Assembly (NCBI RefSeq): GCF_013371495.1
Contig: NZ_JABWTA010000001.1
Span: 1,178,001 to 1,242,000 of the forward strand
Direction: 5' to 3'
DNA: 64,000 nt
DNA from: Altererythrobacter lutimaris
GTDB lineage: Bacteria; Pseudomonadota; Alphaproteobacteria; Sphingomonadales; Sphingomonadaceae
Under the pieces are notes generated by a model. That model was not told the origin of the DNA and did no database searches. It saw nothing but the letters and a program-made list of their open reading frames with translations. Below, piece by piece: positions 1-9,287 of this stretch (position 1 is the stretch's first letter; the number at the start of each line of letters is the position of its first letter). A program made the position numbers and the translations under genes.

Positions 1-1672
1 AGAGCGTAATTTCACGCAAGTTTTGCGCGCCGCAGAGCAGCATTACGATCCGGTCCACACCCGCTGCCATGCCGCCATGGGGAGGCGCGCCGTACTGGAA
101 CGCACGGTACATACCGCCGAAATCGCGTTCCACATCTTCCTGAGAAAGCCCAACAACTTCAAAGGCTTTGACCATAGTCTCCGGCTTGTGGTTACGAATT
201 GAGCCGGAAGCGAGCTCGAACCCGTTGCAGACCAGATCGTACTGATACGCTTTGATCGTGAGCGGATCCTGGTTCTCAAGCGCCTCCAGCTCGCCTTGCG
301 GCATGGAGAACGGGTTGTGCGAGAAATCGACCTTTTTCTCGTCCTCGTCATATTCGTAGAACGGGAAGTCGATAATCCATGCAAATTCGAAGCGATCCGT
401 GTCGATCAGCTCAAGGATTTCGCCGACTCGGGTGCGCGCTGCGCCTGCCAGTTTCGCTGCGTCAGCTTCTTTTCCGGCAGCGAAAAACAGGCCGTCATTC
501 TCGCCAAGGCCAAGCTCTGCATAGAGTTCGGCCATCCGCTCAGGACCATGGTTCTTCGCAATCGGGCCGCCAAATTCGCCACCCTTGCGCGTGACATAGC
601 CTAGGCCTGCAAATCCTTCCTTGCGCGCCCAGTCGTTCATCTCATCGAAGAACTTGCGGCTTTTCTCATGTGTATTCGGGGCTGGTATCACGCGAACGCG
701 TCCTCCCCCGCCAACGATCTTTTCAAACAGACCAAATCCGGACTTCTCAAAGTGGGAGGTCACATCACTAATGATCAGCGGATTGCGCAGGTCGGGCTTA
801 TCCGAACCATATTTGAGCATCGCGTCCGCATAGGGAATTCGCGGAAATTCTCCGGCAGGCGTTACTTGCTTGCCGTCTGTAAATTTCTCGAACGTACCAG
901 CGATGACGGGTTCCATCGTCTCCCAGACCTCTTCCTGCGTGACGAAACTCATCTCCAAGTCGAGCTGGTAAAATTCGCCCGGAAGGCGGTCAGCGCGCGG
1001 GTCTTCGTCGCGGAAACAAGGTGCGATCTGGAAATAGCGGTCGAAGCCGGAAACCATCAGCAGCTGCTTGTAAATCTGCGGTGCTTGCGGAAGCGCATAG
1101 AACTTGCCCGCGTGAATTCGGCTCGGCACGAGGAAGTCGCGCGCGCCCTCTGGGGAGGATGCAGTCAGGATCGGCGTCGAAAACTCGTTGAAGCCGATCG
1201 CATTCATACGTTGGCGGATGTCAGCGACGATTTGCGTGCGCTTCATGATATTGTTGTGAAGCGTCTCACGGCGCAGATCCAGGAAGCGGTACTTCAAGCG
1301 GATATCTTCAGGATATTCCTGCTCGCCAGCAACCGGCATCGGCAGCTCTTCTGCTGAGCTCTGCACTGTGATCGCGCGCGCAAACACTTCAATCTCACCT
1401 GTCGGAAGATCGCTGTTGACCGTCTCTGGCGTGCGAGCTTTTACATCGCCATCGATTGTGACGACGCTTTCCGCTCGGAGCTTCTCAAGAACTGCGAGAG
1501 CGGGCGAATCTTCATCGGCTACGATTTGCGTCATGCCATAATGGTCGCGCAAATCGACAAACAGCACGCCGCCATGGTCGCGAATACGGTGGATCCAACC
1601 GGAAAGTCGGACACTCTCGCCGACATTTGCCGCCGAGAGCTGTGCGCAGTTGTGGGTACGATAGGCGTGCAT
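1..1672 (-). CDS. aspS: Aspartate-tRNA ligase, 3' end cut by the window edge
   Basis: Class IIb aminoacyl-tRNA synthetase that charges tRNA-Asp in the cytoplasm. About 557 codons are in the window, so only some tens of C-terminal residues are missing. The N-terminal OB-fold anticodon-binding domain starts [20 protein letters not shown]. Motif 2 ([10 protein letters not shown]) lies near residue 219 and motif 3 ([13 protein letters not shown]) near residue 530. The start ATG at 1672 is preceded by AGGACAAG. The N-terminal segment reads [10 protein letters not shown], with His in the place that is Leu in tRNA-Asp-specific enzymes such as E. coli (RRDLGSLIF). His is found there in the non-discriminating enzyme of Pseudomonas, so this enzyme may also charge tRNA-Asn for GatCAB amidation (inference). 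The gene is divergent from rnd. Confidence 0.96.
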   Translation of the reverse strand, partial: MHAYRTHNCAQLSAANVGESVRLSGWIHRIRDHGGVLFVDLRDHYGMTQIVADEDSPALAVLEKLRAESVVTIDGDVKARTPETVNSDLPTGEIEVFARAITVQSSAEELPMPVAGEQEYPEDIRLKYRFLDLRRETLHNNIMKRTQIVADIRQRMNAIGFNEFSTPILTASSPEGARDFLVPSRIHAGKFYALPQAPQIYKQLLMVSGFDRYFQIAPCFRDEDPRADRLPGEFYQLDLEMSFVTQEEVWETMEPVIAGTFEKFTDGKQVTPAGEFPRIPYADAMLKYGSDKPDLRNPLIISDVTSHFEKSGFGLFEKIVGGGGRVRVIPAPNTHEKSRKFFDEMNDWARKEGFAGLGYVTRKGGEFGGPIAKNHGPERMAELYAELGLGENDGLFFAAGKEADAAKLAGAARTRVGEILELIDTDRFEFAWIIDFPFYEYDEDEKKVDFSHNPFSMPQGELEALENQDPLTIKAYQYDLVCNGFELASGSIRNHKPETMVKAFEVVGLSQEDVERDFGGMYRAFQYGAPPHGGMAAGVDRIVMLLCGAQNLREITL

Positions 1673-1854
1673 CTAAAATCTTGTCCTGTTCGGGTGTATG
1701 GCGCTAAGGGCGCGCGCAAGAAAAGGCGCGGGATTACCCCTAGCGGTTTCAAGCGCGCGCTAACAGGGCAAGAGGGTGCCTTTGTCAAGGTTCACCTCAC
1801 TTTATGGGCGTCGGCCCGAGAGCGGTACTCCGCTCATCGATGAAGAAAAGACGA

Positions 1855-3057
1855 ATGAAAATACACGATCTGATTACAACATCCGACAAGCTCGCTGAAT
1901 TGTGCGAAAGGCTCGCCAAGTCCGAATTTGTTGCGGTTGACACTGAATTCATGCGCGAGAACACATACTGGCCAGAGCTTTGCCTGGTCCAGATCGCGGA
2001 TGAGAACGAGGCAGCCGCGATTGATCCCTTGGCTGACGGTATTGACCTGACCCCGCTCCTCGACCTGCTGACAGAAAACGAAGATGTCCTCAAAATCTTC
2101 CATGCAGGCGGCCAGGACGTCGAGATTATCGTCAACATGACGGAAAAGACCCCGCACCCAATCTTCGACACGCAAATCGCGATGATGGCGATCAGCCAGT
2201 CAGAGCAGATTGGTTATGCCAATCTGGTCGAGACATGGCTTGGTATTACTGTCGACAAAGGCGCGCGCTTTACTGACTGGAGCCGTCGCCCTTTGACCGA
2301 CCGACAGATTGAATACGCCATTGGCGATGTGACACACTTGGCCAAAATATTCCCGAGGATGCTGGAAAAGCTGATCAAGACTGATCGCGGCTCGTGGCTC
2401 AATGCAGAAATGGACAAGCTGGCAGACACTTCAAACTACGTTACGGACCCGGAACAGGCATGGCGCCGTATCCGCCAGCCGGGCCGCAATCCGCAGGTGC
2501 TTGGCAGGCTGAAAGCTCTTGCCGCTTGGCGAGAGGGCGAAGCGCAGCACAAGAATATCCCGCGTGGTCGTATCATGCGCGATGAAACACTTGCAGACAT
2601 CGCGAGCCATCCGCCGAAACAGCAGAAGGACCTTGCGAAAGTACGCGGCCTCTCCGGCGCGTGGCGCGACAATGAGATCGGCAAGCGGTTGATGAAGATC
2701 ATCGCTCATGCCGAACCGCTCGACAAAAGCGAGATGCCGGAGAAGATGAAGCGCGGTGCTCCGCTCGGCAAGGAAGGCGCATTGGTTGCTGATTTGCTCA
2801 AACTTCTGCTCAAAATCCGGGCGCGTGAGATCGATGTAGCCGCGCGCCTATTGACCCGAGCAGACGAGATGGAAGCGCTTGCGGCAGGGGTTCGCGATCT
2901 GCCGGTTCTGCAGGGCTGGCGCTATGATGTCTTCGGCAAGGATGCGCTGGAGCTGGTCGAAGGCAAACTCGCTTTCGCAGTCAAAAAGGGAAAGCTCGTT
3001 ATGACGCATGTTGATGACATGCAAGCGAGCATGGAAGAAGCTTTGGCAGCGGAATGA
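1855..3057 (+). CDS. rnd: Ribonuclease D
   Basis: 3'-5' exoribonuclease of the DEDDy class that trims tRNA precursors and other stable RNAs. Visible exonuclease motifs are VAVDTEFMRE (Asp-x-Glu) near the N-terminus, IFHAGGQDVEII in the middle, and YAIGDVTHL (Tyr-x3-Asp) near residue 165. A helical HRDC-type region follows, with the segment containing ALAAWREGEA. The length of 400 residues is normal. I chose the ATG at 1855 (MKIHDLITTSDK) because family members begin at this block. An in-frame ATG at 1804 would add 17 unconserved residues. The gene is divergent from aspS and followed after 7 bases by oxyR, so the two may be co-transcribed. Confidence 0.94.
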   Translation: MKIHDLITTSDKLAELCERLAKSEFVAVDTEFMRENTYWPELCLVQIADENEAAAIDPLADGIDLTPLLDLLTENEDVLKIFHAGGQDVEIIVNMTEKTPHPIFDTQIAMMAISQSEQIGYANLVETWLGITVDKGARFTDWSRRPLTDRQIEYAIGDVTHLAKIFPRMLEKLIKTDRGSWLNAEMDKLADTSNYVTDPEQAWRRIRQPGRNPQVLGRLKALAAWREGEAQHKNIPRGRIMRDETLADIASHPPKQQKDLAKVRGLSGAWRDNEIGKRLMKIIAHAEPLDKSEMPEKMKRGAPLGKEGALVADLLKLLLKIRAREIDVAARLLTRADEMEALAAGVRDLPVLQGWRYDVFGKDALELVEGKLAFAVKKGKLVMTHVDDMQASMEEALAAE

Positions 3058-3064
3058 CCTGCTA

Positions 3065-3961
3065 GTGTCCACTTACCTCCCCACCATCAAGCAGCTGCAA
3101 TATCTCGTCTCGCTGCACGAGCACGGGCATTTTGGACGTGCGGCTGATGCAAGCTTTGTGTCGCAGTCGACACTATCGGCAGGCATTCGTGAGCTTGAAT
3201 CTTTGCTCGGTGTCACGCTTGTGGAGCGCAGCCGCCGCGTTGTGCGCTTTACAGCATTGGGCGATCAAGTCGTTGCCAAGGCTCACAAACTGCTTCGCGA
3301 AGCGGAGGAGCTTTCTGACCTCGTGCAAGCTGCAGGCAAGCCGCTATCGGGTGAGCTTCGCATGAGCGTGATCCCGACAATCGCACCTTTCATGCTCCCG
3401 CGAATACTTCCTCGGTTGAAGCAGGAACGGCCGGATTTGAAGCTGCTCCTGCGCGAGGAAACCAGCGCGGATGCCGTCGAATCGCTTCAGCATGGCCGCG
3501 TGGATTGCGTGTTGCTTGCACTTCCATTTGACACCGGTGAAGTCGATTCCGAGCATATCCTGGACGACGAGATCTTCGTCGCGTTTCCCAAGGATGATCC
3601 GCGAGACCCGCCTGCAGAGATACCACCAACAATGATCGATGAAGGTAGGTTGTTGCTGCTGGAAGATGGTCATTGCCTGCGCGATCATGCCCTTGCAGCA
3701 TGCAATCGACCTGAACTGCGCGCGTCGGCCAGCATGATCGGTACCAGTCTTCACACACTGGTGCAGATGGTCGACAATGATTTAGGGCTGACCATGTTAC
3801 CTCAAATGGCTCTCGAAGCCGGAATCCTCGACGGAACAGATGTGGTCGCGCGGCCGCTCAAGTCAAAAAGTGCCAGCCGCGATATCGCCTTGATCTGGCG
3901 GAAAAACAGCCCGCGTGCGGAAGATTTCAAGCTTTTGGCAGAGGAGTTACGCGCAGGTTAG
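3065..3961 (+). CDS. oxyR: LysR-type peroxide-sensing regulator OxyR
   Basis: Transcription activator of the peroxide response. An N-terminal LysR winged helix-turn-helix (about residues 5-65, including FGRAADASFVSQSTLSAGI) is followed by a periplasmic-binding-protein-like sensor domain. The redox motif DGHCLRDHALAAC places Cys204 and Cys213 nine residues apart, exactly the spacing of E. coli Cys199 and Cys208, so a reversible disulfide switch is expected. The start is read as GTG at 3065 (STYLPTIKQLQYL follows), giving 298 residues, the usual length. Earlier in-frame starts would lie inside rnd. No katG or ahpC lies next to it, so its targets are elsewhere. The gene overlaps nothing and is convergent with the small membrane protein gene downstream. 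Confidence 0.93.
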   Translation: MSTYLPTIKQLQYLVSLHEHGHFGRAADASFVSQSTLSAGIRELESLLGVTLVERSRRVVRFTALGDQVVAKAHKLLREAEELSDLVQAAGKPLSGELRMSVIPTIAPFMLPRILPRLKQERPDLKLLLREETSADAVESLQHGRVDCVLLALPFDTGEVDSEHILDDEIFVAFPKDDPRDPPAEIPPTMIDEGRLLLLEDGHCLRDHALAACNRPELRASASMIGTSLHTLVQMVDNDLGLTMLPQMALEAGILDGTDVVARPLKSKSASRDIALIWRKNSPRAEDFKLLAEELRAG

Positions 3962-3974
3962 CGCATTCTGGAAC

Positions 3975-4241
3975 TCAAGCAGCAGCTGGGTCAGTCTCTA
4001 CCTGTTTCTTTTCCACGTAGTTCTTGACCTTCTTGGCAGCGAAAAGCGGGACAATCACAGACAGCGCGATGCCGGCAAGCGAACAGAAACCAAGCCAGAT
4101 TGCCATCGCTGTACCGCCGGATTGATACATCGCATACAGCACTGGCACCGCCAGGATAACGCCGCGCACTTCATTGAAGATCAAAGCTACGAAGCCGACC
4201 TTCATGAAAACGCCCAGGAAAGAGGTCAATGTTGCACTCAT
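3975..4241 (-). CDS. Small membrane protein of unknown function
   Basis: An 88-residue protein that I do not recognise as a named family. It has two or three hydrophobic stretches: residues about 15-40 (VGFVALIFNEVRGVILAVPV) and about 45-68 (AMAIWLGFCSLAGIALSVIV). A short basic tail KKVKNYVEKK ends in a small acidic segment. This layout fits an inner-membrane protein with a cytoplasmic C-terminus. The ATG at 4241 has only a weak ribosome-binding site. It is convergent with oxyR, with a 13-base gap, and lies 227 bases downstream of pgsA on the same strand. Consistent hydrophobicity and codon use support a real gene, but nothing indicates its role. Confidence 0.65.
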   Translation of the reverse strand: MSATLTSFLGVFMKVGFVALIFNEVRGVILAVPVLYAMYQSGGTAMAIWLGFCSLAGIALSVIVPLFAAKKVKNYVEKKQVETDPAAA

Positions 4242-4289
4242 GCGGGTTTAGCTAACCGCAAGAGGTTGAAAAGTGGTTGATAGGTGCGA

Positions 4290-4320
4290 GGAGACACCCC
4301 GCACGCGGCGAGGTGTCTCC
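4290..4320. terminator. Hairpin between pgsA and the small membrane protein gene
   Basis: A perfect 9-bp inverted repeat, GGAGACACC (4290-4298) and GGTGTCTCC (4312-4320), with a 13-base loop. It lies downstream of pgsA on the minus strand. No T-tract follows on either strand, so it is not a classical intrinsic terminator. It may be a transcript-end stabiliser or part of a small RNA. The rest of 4242-4468 shows no convincing gene. Confidence 0.4.
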
Positions 4321-4468
4321 ATCGTGCGACCCTTTGGGTTCGTTACTGCGTTATGATGAAATTACGCACGAGGAGTTGAATGGGTTTCCGGCAACTCGCT
4401 CTGAATTGGAGCCATTTCGACAAGCTGCACGTGCCGTGCGATGAGTGTTGGGTGGCCGACCTTGGTCC

Positions 4469-5077
4469 TCACTCCATATGCTTGAGACCAACCCGCAAAT
4501 AGTCCCAGCCGGTCACAAGCGTGAGGATCGCGGCTGCCCACAGACTACCAAGACCGATCAAGTGAACAATCTGATCGCTCATCGGTTTGCACTCAACAAA
4601 AGCGGCGGTGCATGGCGGGCCAAACAGGCCCCCTCCCCCGATAATGGCACCGAGAGAAACAAGCTGAAAAGTGGTCTTCCATTTTGCCAGCTTCGACACA
4701 GGCATGGAGACTTGCAGCCCGCCAAGGAATTCGCGCAAGCCGGATACGGCGATCTCGCGCACCAGGATGATCAGTCCTGCAAAGACGTGGAAATCGCCCA
4801 CAATGGGGCCACGCAGATATCCTTGCGCCGTAAGAACAAGGATTACAGCGGCAACCATGATCTTGTCAGCAATCGGGTCAAGGAACATGCCGAGTTTGGA
4901 AACCGTCCCTTGCGAGCGGGCCAAATATCCATCGAAGTAGTCCGTAATACCGATCAGGCAGTAAAGAGCGAATCCGATAAGATATCCGAGCTTCCAATCC
5001 GGCCACCACAGGAAGAAGGCCAGAAGCGGCACGGCCAGAATTCGCGACAACGTCAAGATGTTCGGCAAAGTGAGCAT
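4469..5077 (-). CDS. pgsA: CDP-diacylglycerol-glycerol-3-phosphate 3-phosphatidyltransferase
   Basis: Integral membrane enzyme that makes phosphatidylglycerophosphate from CDP-diacylglycerol and glycerol-3-phosphate, the committed step to phosphatidylglycerol and cardiolipin. The CDP-alcohol phosphotransferase signature D-x2-DG-x2-AR-x8-G-x3-D-x3-D is complete: DYFDGYLAR starting near residue 46, then GMFLDPIADK. About five to six transmembrane helices are predicted by eye. The length of 202 residues is typical. Its substrate supplier cdsA is also in this window (31015-31716), as is the parallel phosphatidylserine branch pssA-psd. The gene is divergent from the LplT-like transporter gene. Confidence 0.94.
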   Translation of the reverse strand: MLTLPNILTLSRILAVPLLAFFLWWPDWKLGYLIGFALYCLIGITDYFDGYLARSQGTVSKLGMFLDPIADKIMVAAVILVLTAQGYLRGPIVGDFHVFAGLIILVREIAVSGLREFLGGLQVSMPVSKLAKWKTTFQLVSLGAIIGGGGLFGPPCTAAFVECKPMSDQIVHLIGLGSLWAAAILTLVTGWDYLRVGLKHME

Positions 5078-5215
5078 CGTTCCGCCCTTCTAGCGCGTAA
5101 GCGCGCGGGGTAAAAGATCACGCACGATTCCCGCAGTGGGTTGTCCCCCTGTGTGTTTGCTATATGCGTGAGGGATGGACGAGGTGCCGAAAGCGAACCA
5201 CCTGCGAGGGTGTTC

Positions 5216-6583
5216 ATGACGACTACGACGCACCTGCTGAAGCAGCGCCGCTTCCTGCCATTGTTTTGCACGCAGTTACTGAACGCGTTCAACGACAATC
5301 TCTACAAGACAGCGATGGTGCTGTTCGTTGTTTACAGCATCTACAATGATGAAAGCACTGAAGCGACCTTTAGCGCGGTGGCTTCAGCTTTGTTTATCTT
5401 GCCATTCTTCATTCTGTCTGCGCTCGCCGGACAACTTGCGGATATGCGCGACAAGGCAGCCATCATTCGCAAAGTCAAAATGTGTGAAATCGGGCTGATG
5501 CTGATTGGTGCGACCGGGCTCTATCTTGCCTGGCGCGGCTATGAGCTGCCGGTGAGTATCCCGCTCGGCTTCACGAGCATAGAAACGTCCTGGCCGATTG
5601 TGATCATGTTGCTCGCGCTTACCCTAACTGGCGTGCAATCGACTTTTCTCGGCCCGATCAAATACGCGATCCTGCCGCAGCACCTCAAGAAGGATGAAGT
5701 GTTAGCGGGCACTGGCCTGGTTGAGGCCGGAACCTATGTGGCGATCCTTGCCGGGACCATTCTGGCCGGATGGATCCCGGTCGAATGGGCAGCAGCGGGG
5801 ATCATCGTGACCTCGATCATTGGCTATCTCACAAGCCGCCATGTCCCCGATGCACCGCCGCAAGGGACCGTAGAGAAACTCGATTGGCACATCCTCCGAG
5901 CTTCGATCGACCTGATCCGCCGAACCATGGAGGATCGCCAGATTTTCTATGCGATTATCGCGATCAGCTTCTTCTGGACGATCGGGGCAGTGCTGTTCAT
6001 CCAGTTTCCGCCGCTTGCCAAAAATACACTGATGGCCTCGAAAGAGGTCGCGAGCCTTTTCCTGGTCGTATTCTCTGTTGGGATCGCAATTGGCTCGGTT
6101 TCTATCAATGCAATGCTCAAGGGTGCTGTTTCAGCGCGCTACTCACCGATTTGCGTCATCATTATGGGTCTGTTTGTCGTCGCGTTCTACGTCGTGTGCC
6201 GATACTGGCAGTCTTACGAGCTAACTGAGATGATGGGTGTGACGGAATTTCTTGCCTGGCCGCTCGCAAGTCTGATCATGCTTACGCTGCTGGGCATCGC
6301 GATTGCCGGCGGCATGTTTGTGGTTCCGCTTTATGCTTTCCTCACCACACGAAGCGCCGCCGATCAGGCTGCACGCACAATCGCTGCGAACAACATCGTC
6401 AATTCAGGCGCAATGGTGGTGGGTTCACTTATCGCACTAGCGCTGAGCGCGGTCGGAGTTCCAGTGGTCGAGCAATTGCTCTTGAGCGCTGCCATGTGCC
6501 TTATCTCAGCCTGGCTCGGCAAACGCCTTCATCGGGCGGAGATTGAGCATCCTCACCCGGTTGGGAATGCAGGCGTGCCTTGA
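5216..6583 (+). CDS. MFS transporter, LplT-like (lysophospholipid transporter family)
   Basis: A 455-residue major facilitator protein with about 12 transmembrane helices. The N-terminal block LLNAFNDNLYKTAMVLFVVY is characteristic of the LplT family, which flips lysophospholipids across the inner membrane for reacylation. In many proteobacteria the same transporter is fused to, or sits next to, an acyltransferase (Aas). No such domain or gene is found here, so the substrate is inferred from family only. The start is taken as ATG 5216, which follows GCGAGGG at good spacing. A TTG at 5141 would add 25 residues without similarity. It lies divergent from pgsA, which suits a role in phospholipid maintenance. 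Confidence 0.82.
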   Translation: MTTTTHLLKQRRFLPLFCTQLLNAFNDNLYKTAMVLFVVYSIYNDESTEATFSAVASALFILPFFILSALAGQLADMRDKAAIIRKVKMCEIGLMLIGATGLYLAWRGYELPVSIPLGFTSIETSWPIVIMLLALTLTGVQSTFLGPIKYAILPQHLKKDEVLAGTGLVEAGTYVAILAGTILAGWIPVEWAAAGIIVTSIIGYLTSRHVPDAPPQGTVEKLDWHILRASIDLIRRTMEDRQIFYAIIAISFFWTIGAVLFIQFPPLAKNTLMASKEVASLFLVVFSVGIAIGSVSINAMLKGAVSARYSPICVIIMGLFVVAFYVVCRYWQSYELTEMMGVTEFLAWPLASLIMLTLLGIAIAGGMFVVPLYAFLTTRSAADQAARTIAANNIVNSGAMVVGSLIALALSAVGVPVVEQLLLSAAMCLISAWLGKRLHRAEIEHPHPVGNAGVP

Positions 6584-6599
6584 GAGCCGAGTGGCTTAC

Positions 6600-6791
6600 T
6601 CAGGCGATAAAAACTAGAACCGCTGCGAATACCGCAAGGTAAGTGCTGGCAAAGCCCCGCACATCCTGCTGCGTCAGCCGCCACAGGCTTTCCGCCGGAT
6701 TGGCGTACTCATCAGACCGGACATGGGCTGGTAGCGTCGACCGAAAGGGGTGACGCGATTGTTCGTCGGTAAGGACCAGTGTTCTCCGCAT
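6600..6791 (-). CDS. Hypothetical 63-residue protein with a C-terminal membrane helix
   Basis: A short protein starting MRRTLVLTDEQSRHPFRSTL. It is polar in its first 45 residues (LPAHVRSDEYANPAESLWRL) and ends in a hydrophobic stretch (STYLAVFAAVLVFIA) that could anchor it in the membrane as a tail-anchored protein. ATG 6791 is preferred over a TTG ten codons upstream. No clear ribosome-binding site is visible. It is convergent with the MFS gene, 16 bases from its stop. I do not recognise a family. The amphipathic design makes a real gene plausible but not certain. Confidence 0.5.
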   Translation of the reverse strand: MRRTLVLTDEQSRHPFRSTLPAHVRSDEYANPAESLWRLTQQDVRGFASTYLAVFAAVLVFIA

Positions 6792-6947
6792 GGGGCAGAG
6801 TGTTAACGAATTCCTAACCAAAATATAGGGGCAATATCGGAGCTGTCACAGCGCGGGACATTAACCACGCAGCGAGCCAATTCCTGTGGAAATTTCGTCA
6901 TTTGGCAGAGCTTAGATGTCTGACTGACACGGCACACTTAATAGGAC

Positions 6948-7358
6948 TCAGAGACCGCCCATCTTGCAGATGATCTTCCATTCCGCCGGCGTGATCTCAG
7001 CGACGGAAAGCCGCGACAAGCGCACCAGCTCGCAATCGGCGAGCTTGGGTTCGGCTTTGATTTGTTTGAGCGTAACCGGCTGCGGAAGCTTGGTCTTCGG
7101 TTTCACTTTGACCGCTGCCCATTTCCCTTCAGGATCGGTCGGGTCCATGATGCCGTCGACGCTGATCTCGCAAATACCGACTATCTCCAGCCCCTCGCGC
7201 GAATGGTAGAAGAACGCCTCTTCGCCAACCTTCATTGCAGCAAGATTGTTCTTGGCGCGATGATTGCGCACTCCGTCCCAAACACCTTCCTTTTCAGCAA
7301 CCAGGTCGTCCCAGCTATATTTGAATGGCTCTGATTTCATCAGCCAATAGCGCGCCAC
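6948..7358 (-). CDS. EVE domain-containing protein
   Basis: A 136-residue single-domain EVE protein, related to human thymocyte nuclear protein 1 and to the PUA/YTH-like folds that read modified bases. The start MARYWLMKSEPFKYSWDDL and the block VWDGVRNHRAKNNLAAMKVG are hallmarks of the family, and FFYHSREGLEIVGI forms the next strand pair. Its exact ligand is not known from sequence; relatives bind modified cytosines in nucleic acid. No restriction system is nearby. It is divergent from the GGDEF-EAL gene. Confidence 0.9.
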   Translation of the reverse strand: MARYWLMKSEPFKYSWDDLVAEKEGVWDGVRNHRAKNNLAAMKVGEEAFFYHSREGLEIVGICEISVDGIMDPTDPEGKWAAVKVKPKTKLPQPVTLKQIKAEPKLADCELVRLSRLSVAEITPAEWKIICKMGGL

Positions 7359-7505
7359 GTTCTGCTCTCCTGCGATCTTGAAGTCCGGCCCAGATACTCT
7401 CGCTCCTACCGCGCCGCTTTGCCTTGAACCACCCCAAGCCGCTCAAAAATCTGGGATTAACCGTATCTTTAAGAGCATATCGCATATCACCCTATCGAGC
7501 GCCCC

Positions 7506-7513
7506 GGGGGGGG
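7506..7513 (+). repeat. Run of eight G in the leader of the GGDEF-EAL gene
   Basis: Four C followed by eight G (7502-7513), in a compositionally mixed leader 53 bases before the start codon at 7567. Such a homopolymer is prone to slippage or sequencing error. The rest of 7359-7566 holds the divergent promoters of the EVE and GGDEF-EAL genes and no gene that I can support. Confidence 0.5.
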
Positions 7514-7566
7514 CGAAGCCGATCAAACCAGATCTCGAGCTGCATGGGGACAAGGGTAGCGCGACA

Positions 7567-9228
7567 ATGATGATGCCGAAGATTCGCAAGGCTGAGCAAG
7601 ATTTGATCGCGCTTGGCATAGCTGTTGCGGCTATTCTGCTGTTCGTTGCAACCGGCAGCAAAGTCATGCCGAGCGTCATGCGGTCATTGTTGGGCAATGG
7701 CTCAAGCCCTGACAATCTGCTGGTGACAGCAATGCTGCTTAACATCGCGCTGATAATTTTTGGATGGCGCCGATATCGCGAATTGATGGACGAAGTGTCA
7801 GAACGCCGCAAAGCGGAAGAGACCGCGCGGCGCCTAGCTGAAACCGATCCGTTGACAGGTTGCCTCAACCGGCGCGCTATGGCTCAAGCGACTGAAGACC
7901 TGCGAGCCCGCAGCAATGCCCATGGAAAATCCATCGCCTTTGTCATGGTCGACATCGACAATTTCAAACAGATCAATGACATGAATGGCCACACTGCTGG
8001 CGACACAGTGCTGACCACGCTTGCAGATCGACTGCGCGAAAAACTCCCGAATGACGCGCTGCTCGCGCGCCTCGGCGGAGATGAGTTTGCTTTCGTCATG
8101 CCGTTTGAAAACATGAACATGAAGCGCATTGATGACCTTGTGATGCAATTGTTCGAGAGCCTTGGCAAAGGCATCATGATCGACAACATGAAGATCGAAG
8201 CGACTATGTCGATCGGGGTGGCCACAGACAGAGATTCTTCACAGGCCGGATCAAAGCCGGCTGATGCCACGGCTCTCATGCACCGCGCAGACATTGCAAT
8301 GTATCATGCCAAGAAACGCGGCAAGAACCGTTTCTACTGGTTCGAGCCGAACATGGAAAACGAGCTGCGTTTCCGCAATGAACTCGAAGTGGGCATCAAA
8401 CGCGGTGTGCTGGCAGGCGAGTTTGTCCCGTACTATGAGCAGCAAGTTGATCTCTCGACTGGCGAGCTCACCGGGTTTGAGATGCTCGCGCGCTGGCATT
8501 CGCCTGAGCTTGGCCTTGTCAGCCCCGAAGTCTTTATCCCGATCGCCGAAGATATTGGATTGATCTCCGATCTCTCCGAGCAGTTGATCGAGCAAGCGCT
8601 CAATGATGCCAAGGAGTGGGCTGATGATCTGAGCCTTTCCGTCAATATCTCGCCAGTACAAATGCGCGACCCTTGGTTCCCCCAGCGATTGCTGAAAATG
8701 CTGGTGAAGCACAATTTCCCTAATCATCGGCTTGAGATCGAAATCACGGAGAGCTGCTTGCATGAAAATGTTGGCATGGTCCGTTCGATGCTCTCCAGCC
8801 TGCGCAACCAAGGTGTGCGAGTGAGCCTGGACGATTTCGGCACAGGCTACTCTTCGCTTGAACAGCTGCGCAGCCTCCCGTTTGATCGCTTGAAGATTGA
8901 CCGCAGTTTCGTGACGGAGCTCCGAAAGACTGATGCCAACTCCAAGATCATCGATGCCATTGTCTCGCTTGGCAACGGATTGGACATGCCGATCACTGTG
9001 GAAGGTATCGAAGACCAGCAAATCCTCGATGCACTCAAGACAATGGGTCATCTGAAGGGCCAAGGCTATCTATACGGCAAGCCGGAAGATGCCAATACGG
9101 TGCGTCGCCGTCTGCAGGAAGCCGGCAAGCTCGCCAAGGAACGCCCTGCCCTATCATCGGGCCGCATTTCTGGCAGCGATACAGATCAATCGCTGGAAGC
9201 GCCCGCACCCAAAGTCGCGAAAGCCTGA
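7567..9228 (+). CDS. Membrane-bound GGDEF-EAL protein (cyclic di-GMP cyclase/phosphodiesterase)
   Basis: A 553-residue cyclic di-GMP enzyme. Two N-terminal membrane helices (about residues 12-32 and 50-66) are joined by a short loop, followed by a coiled coil (ELMDEVSERRKAEETARR). A diguanylate cyclase domain has an intact RLGGDEF at 169-174. A phosphodiesterase domain has EMLARW near 305, NISP, LDDFGTGYSSL, LKIDRSF, TVEGIE and GQGYLYGKP. The catalytic residues of both domains appear present. The RxxD inhibitory site is absent before GGDEF (Pro and Ala stand at its Arg and Asp positions). I chose the first of three tandem ATG codons at 7567. An in-frame TTG at 7378 would add an implausible low-homology tail. 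It is followed 59 bases later by dapF. Confidence 0.92.
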   Translation: MMMPKIRKAEQDLIALGIAVAAILLFVATGSKVMPSVMRSLLGNGSSPDNLLVTAMLLNIALIIFGWRRYRELMDEVSERRKAEETARRLAETDPLTGCLNRRAMAQATEDLRARSNAHGKSIAFVMVDIDNFKQINDMNGHTAGDTVLTTLADRLREKLPNDALLARLGGDEFAFVMPFENMNMKRIDDLVMQLFESLGKGIMIDNMKIEATMSIGVATDRDSSQAGSKPADATALMHRADIAMYHAKKRGKNRFYWFEPNMENELRFRNELEVGIKRGVLAGEFVPYYEQQVDLSTGELTGFEMLARWHSPELGLVSPEVFIPIAEDIGLISDLSEQLIEQALNDAKEWADDLSLSVNISPVQMRDPWFPQRLLKMLVKHNFPNHRLEIEITESCLHENVGMVRSMLSSLRNQGVRVSLDDFGTGYSSLEQLRSLPFDRLKIDRSFVTELRKTDANSKIIDAIVSLGNGLDMPITVEGIEDQQILDALKTMGHLKGQGYLYGKPEDANTVRRRLQEAGKLAKERPALSSGRISGSDTDQSLEAPAPKVAKA

Positions 9229-9287
9229 GCGCCAGGCAGCTTCTAACCTTTACGCAGAGGCTAGGCGCGAATACAGCGCTGCCCGCT

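Noticed and set aside
1804..1854. Upstream ATG extension of rnd
   Set aside because: The 17 extra residues are unlike RNase D; the family starts at the Met at 1855.
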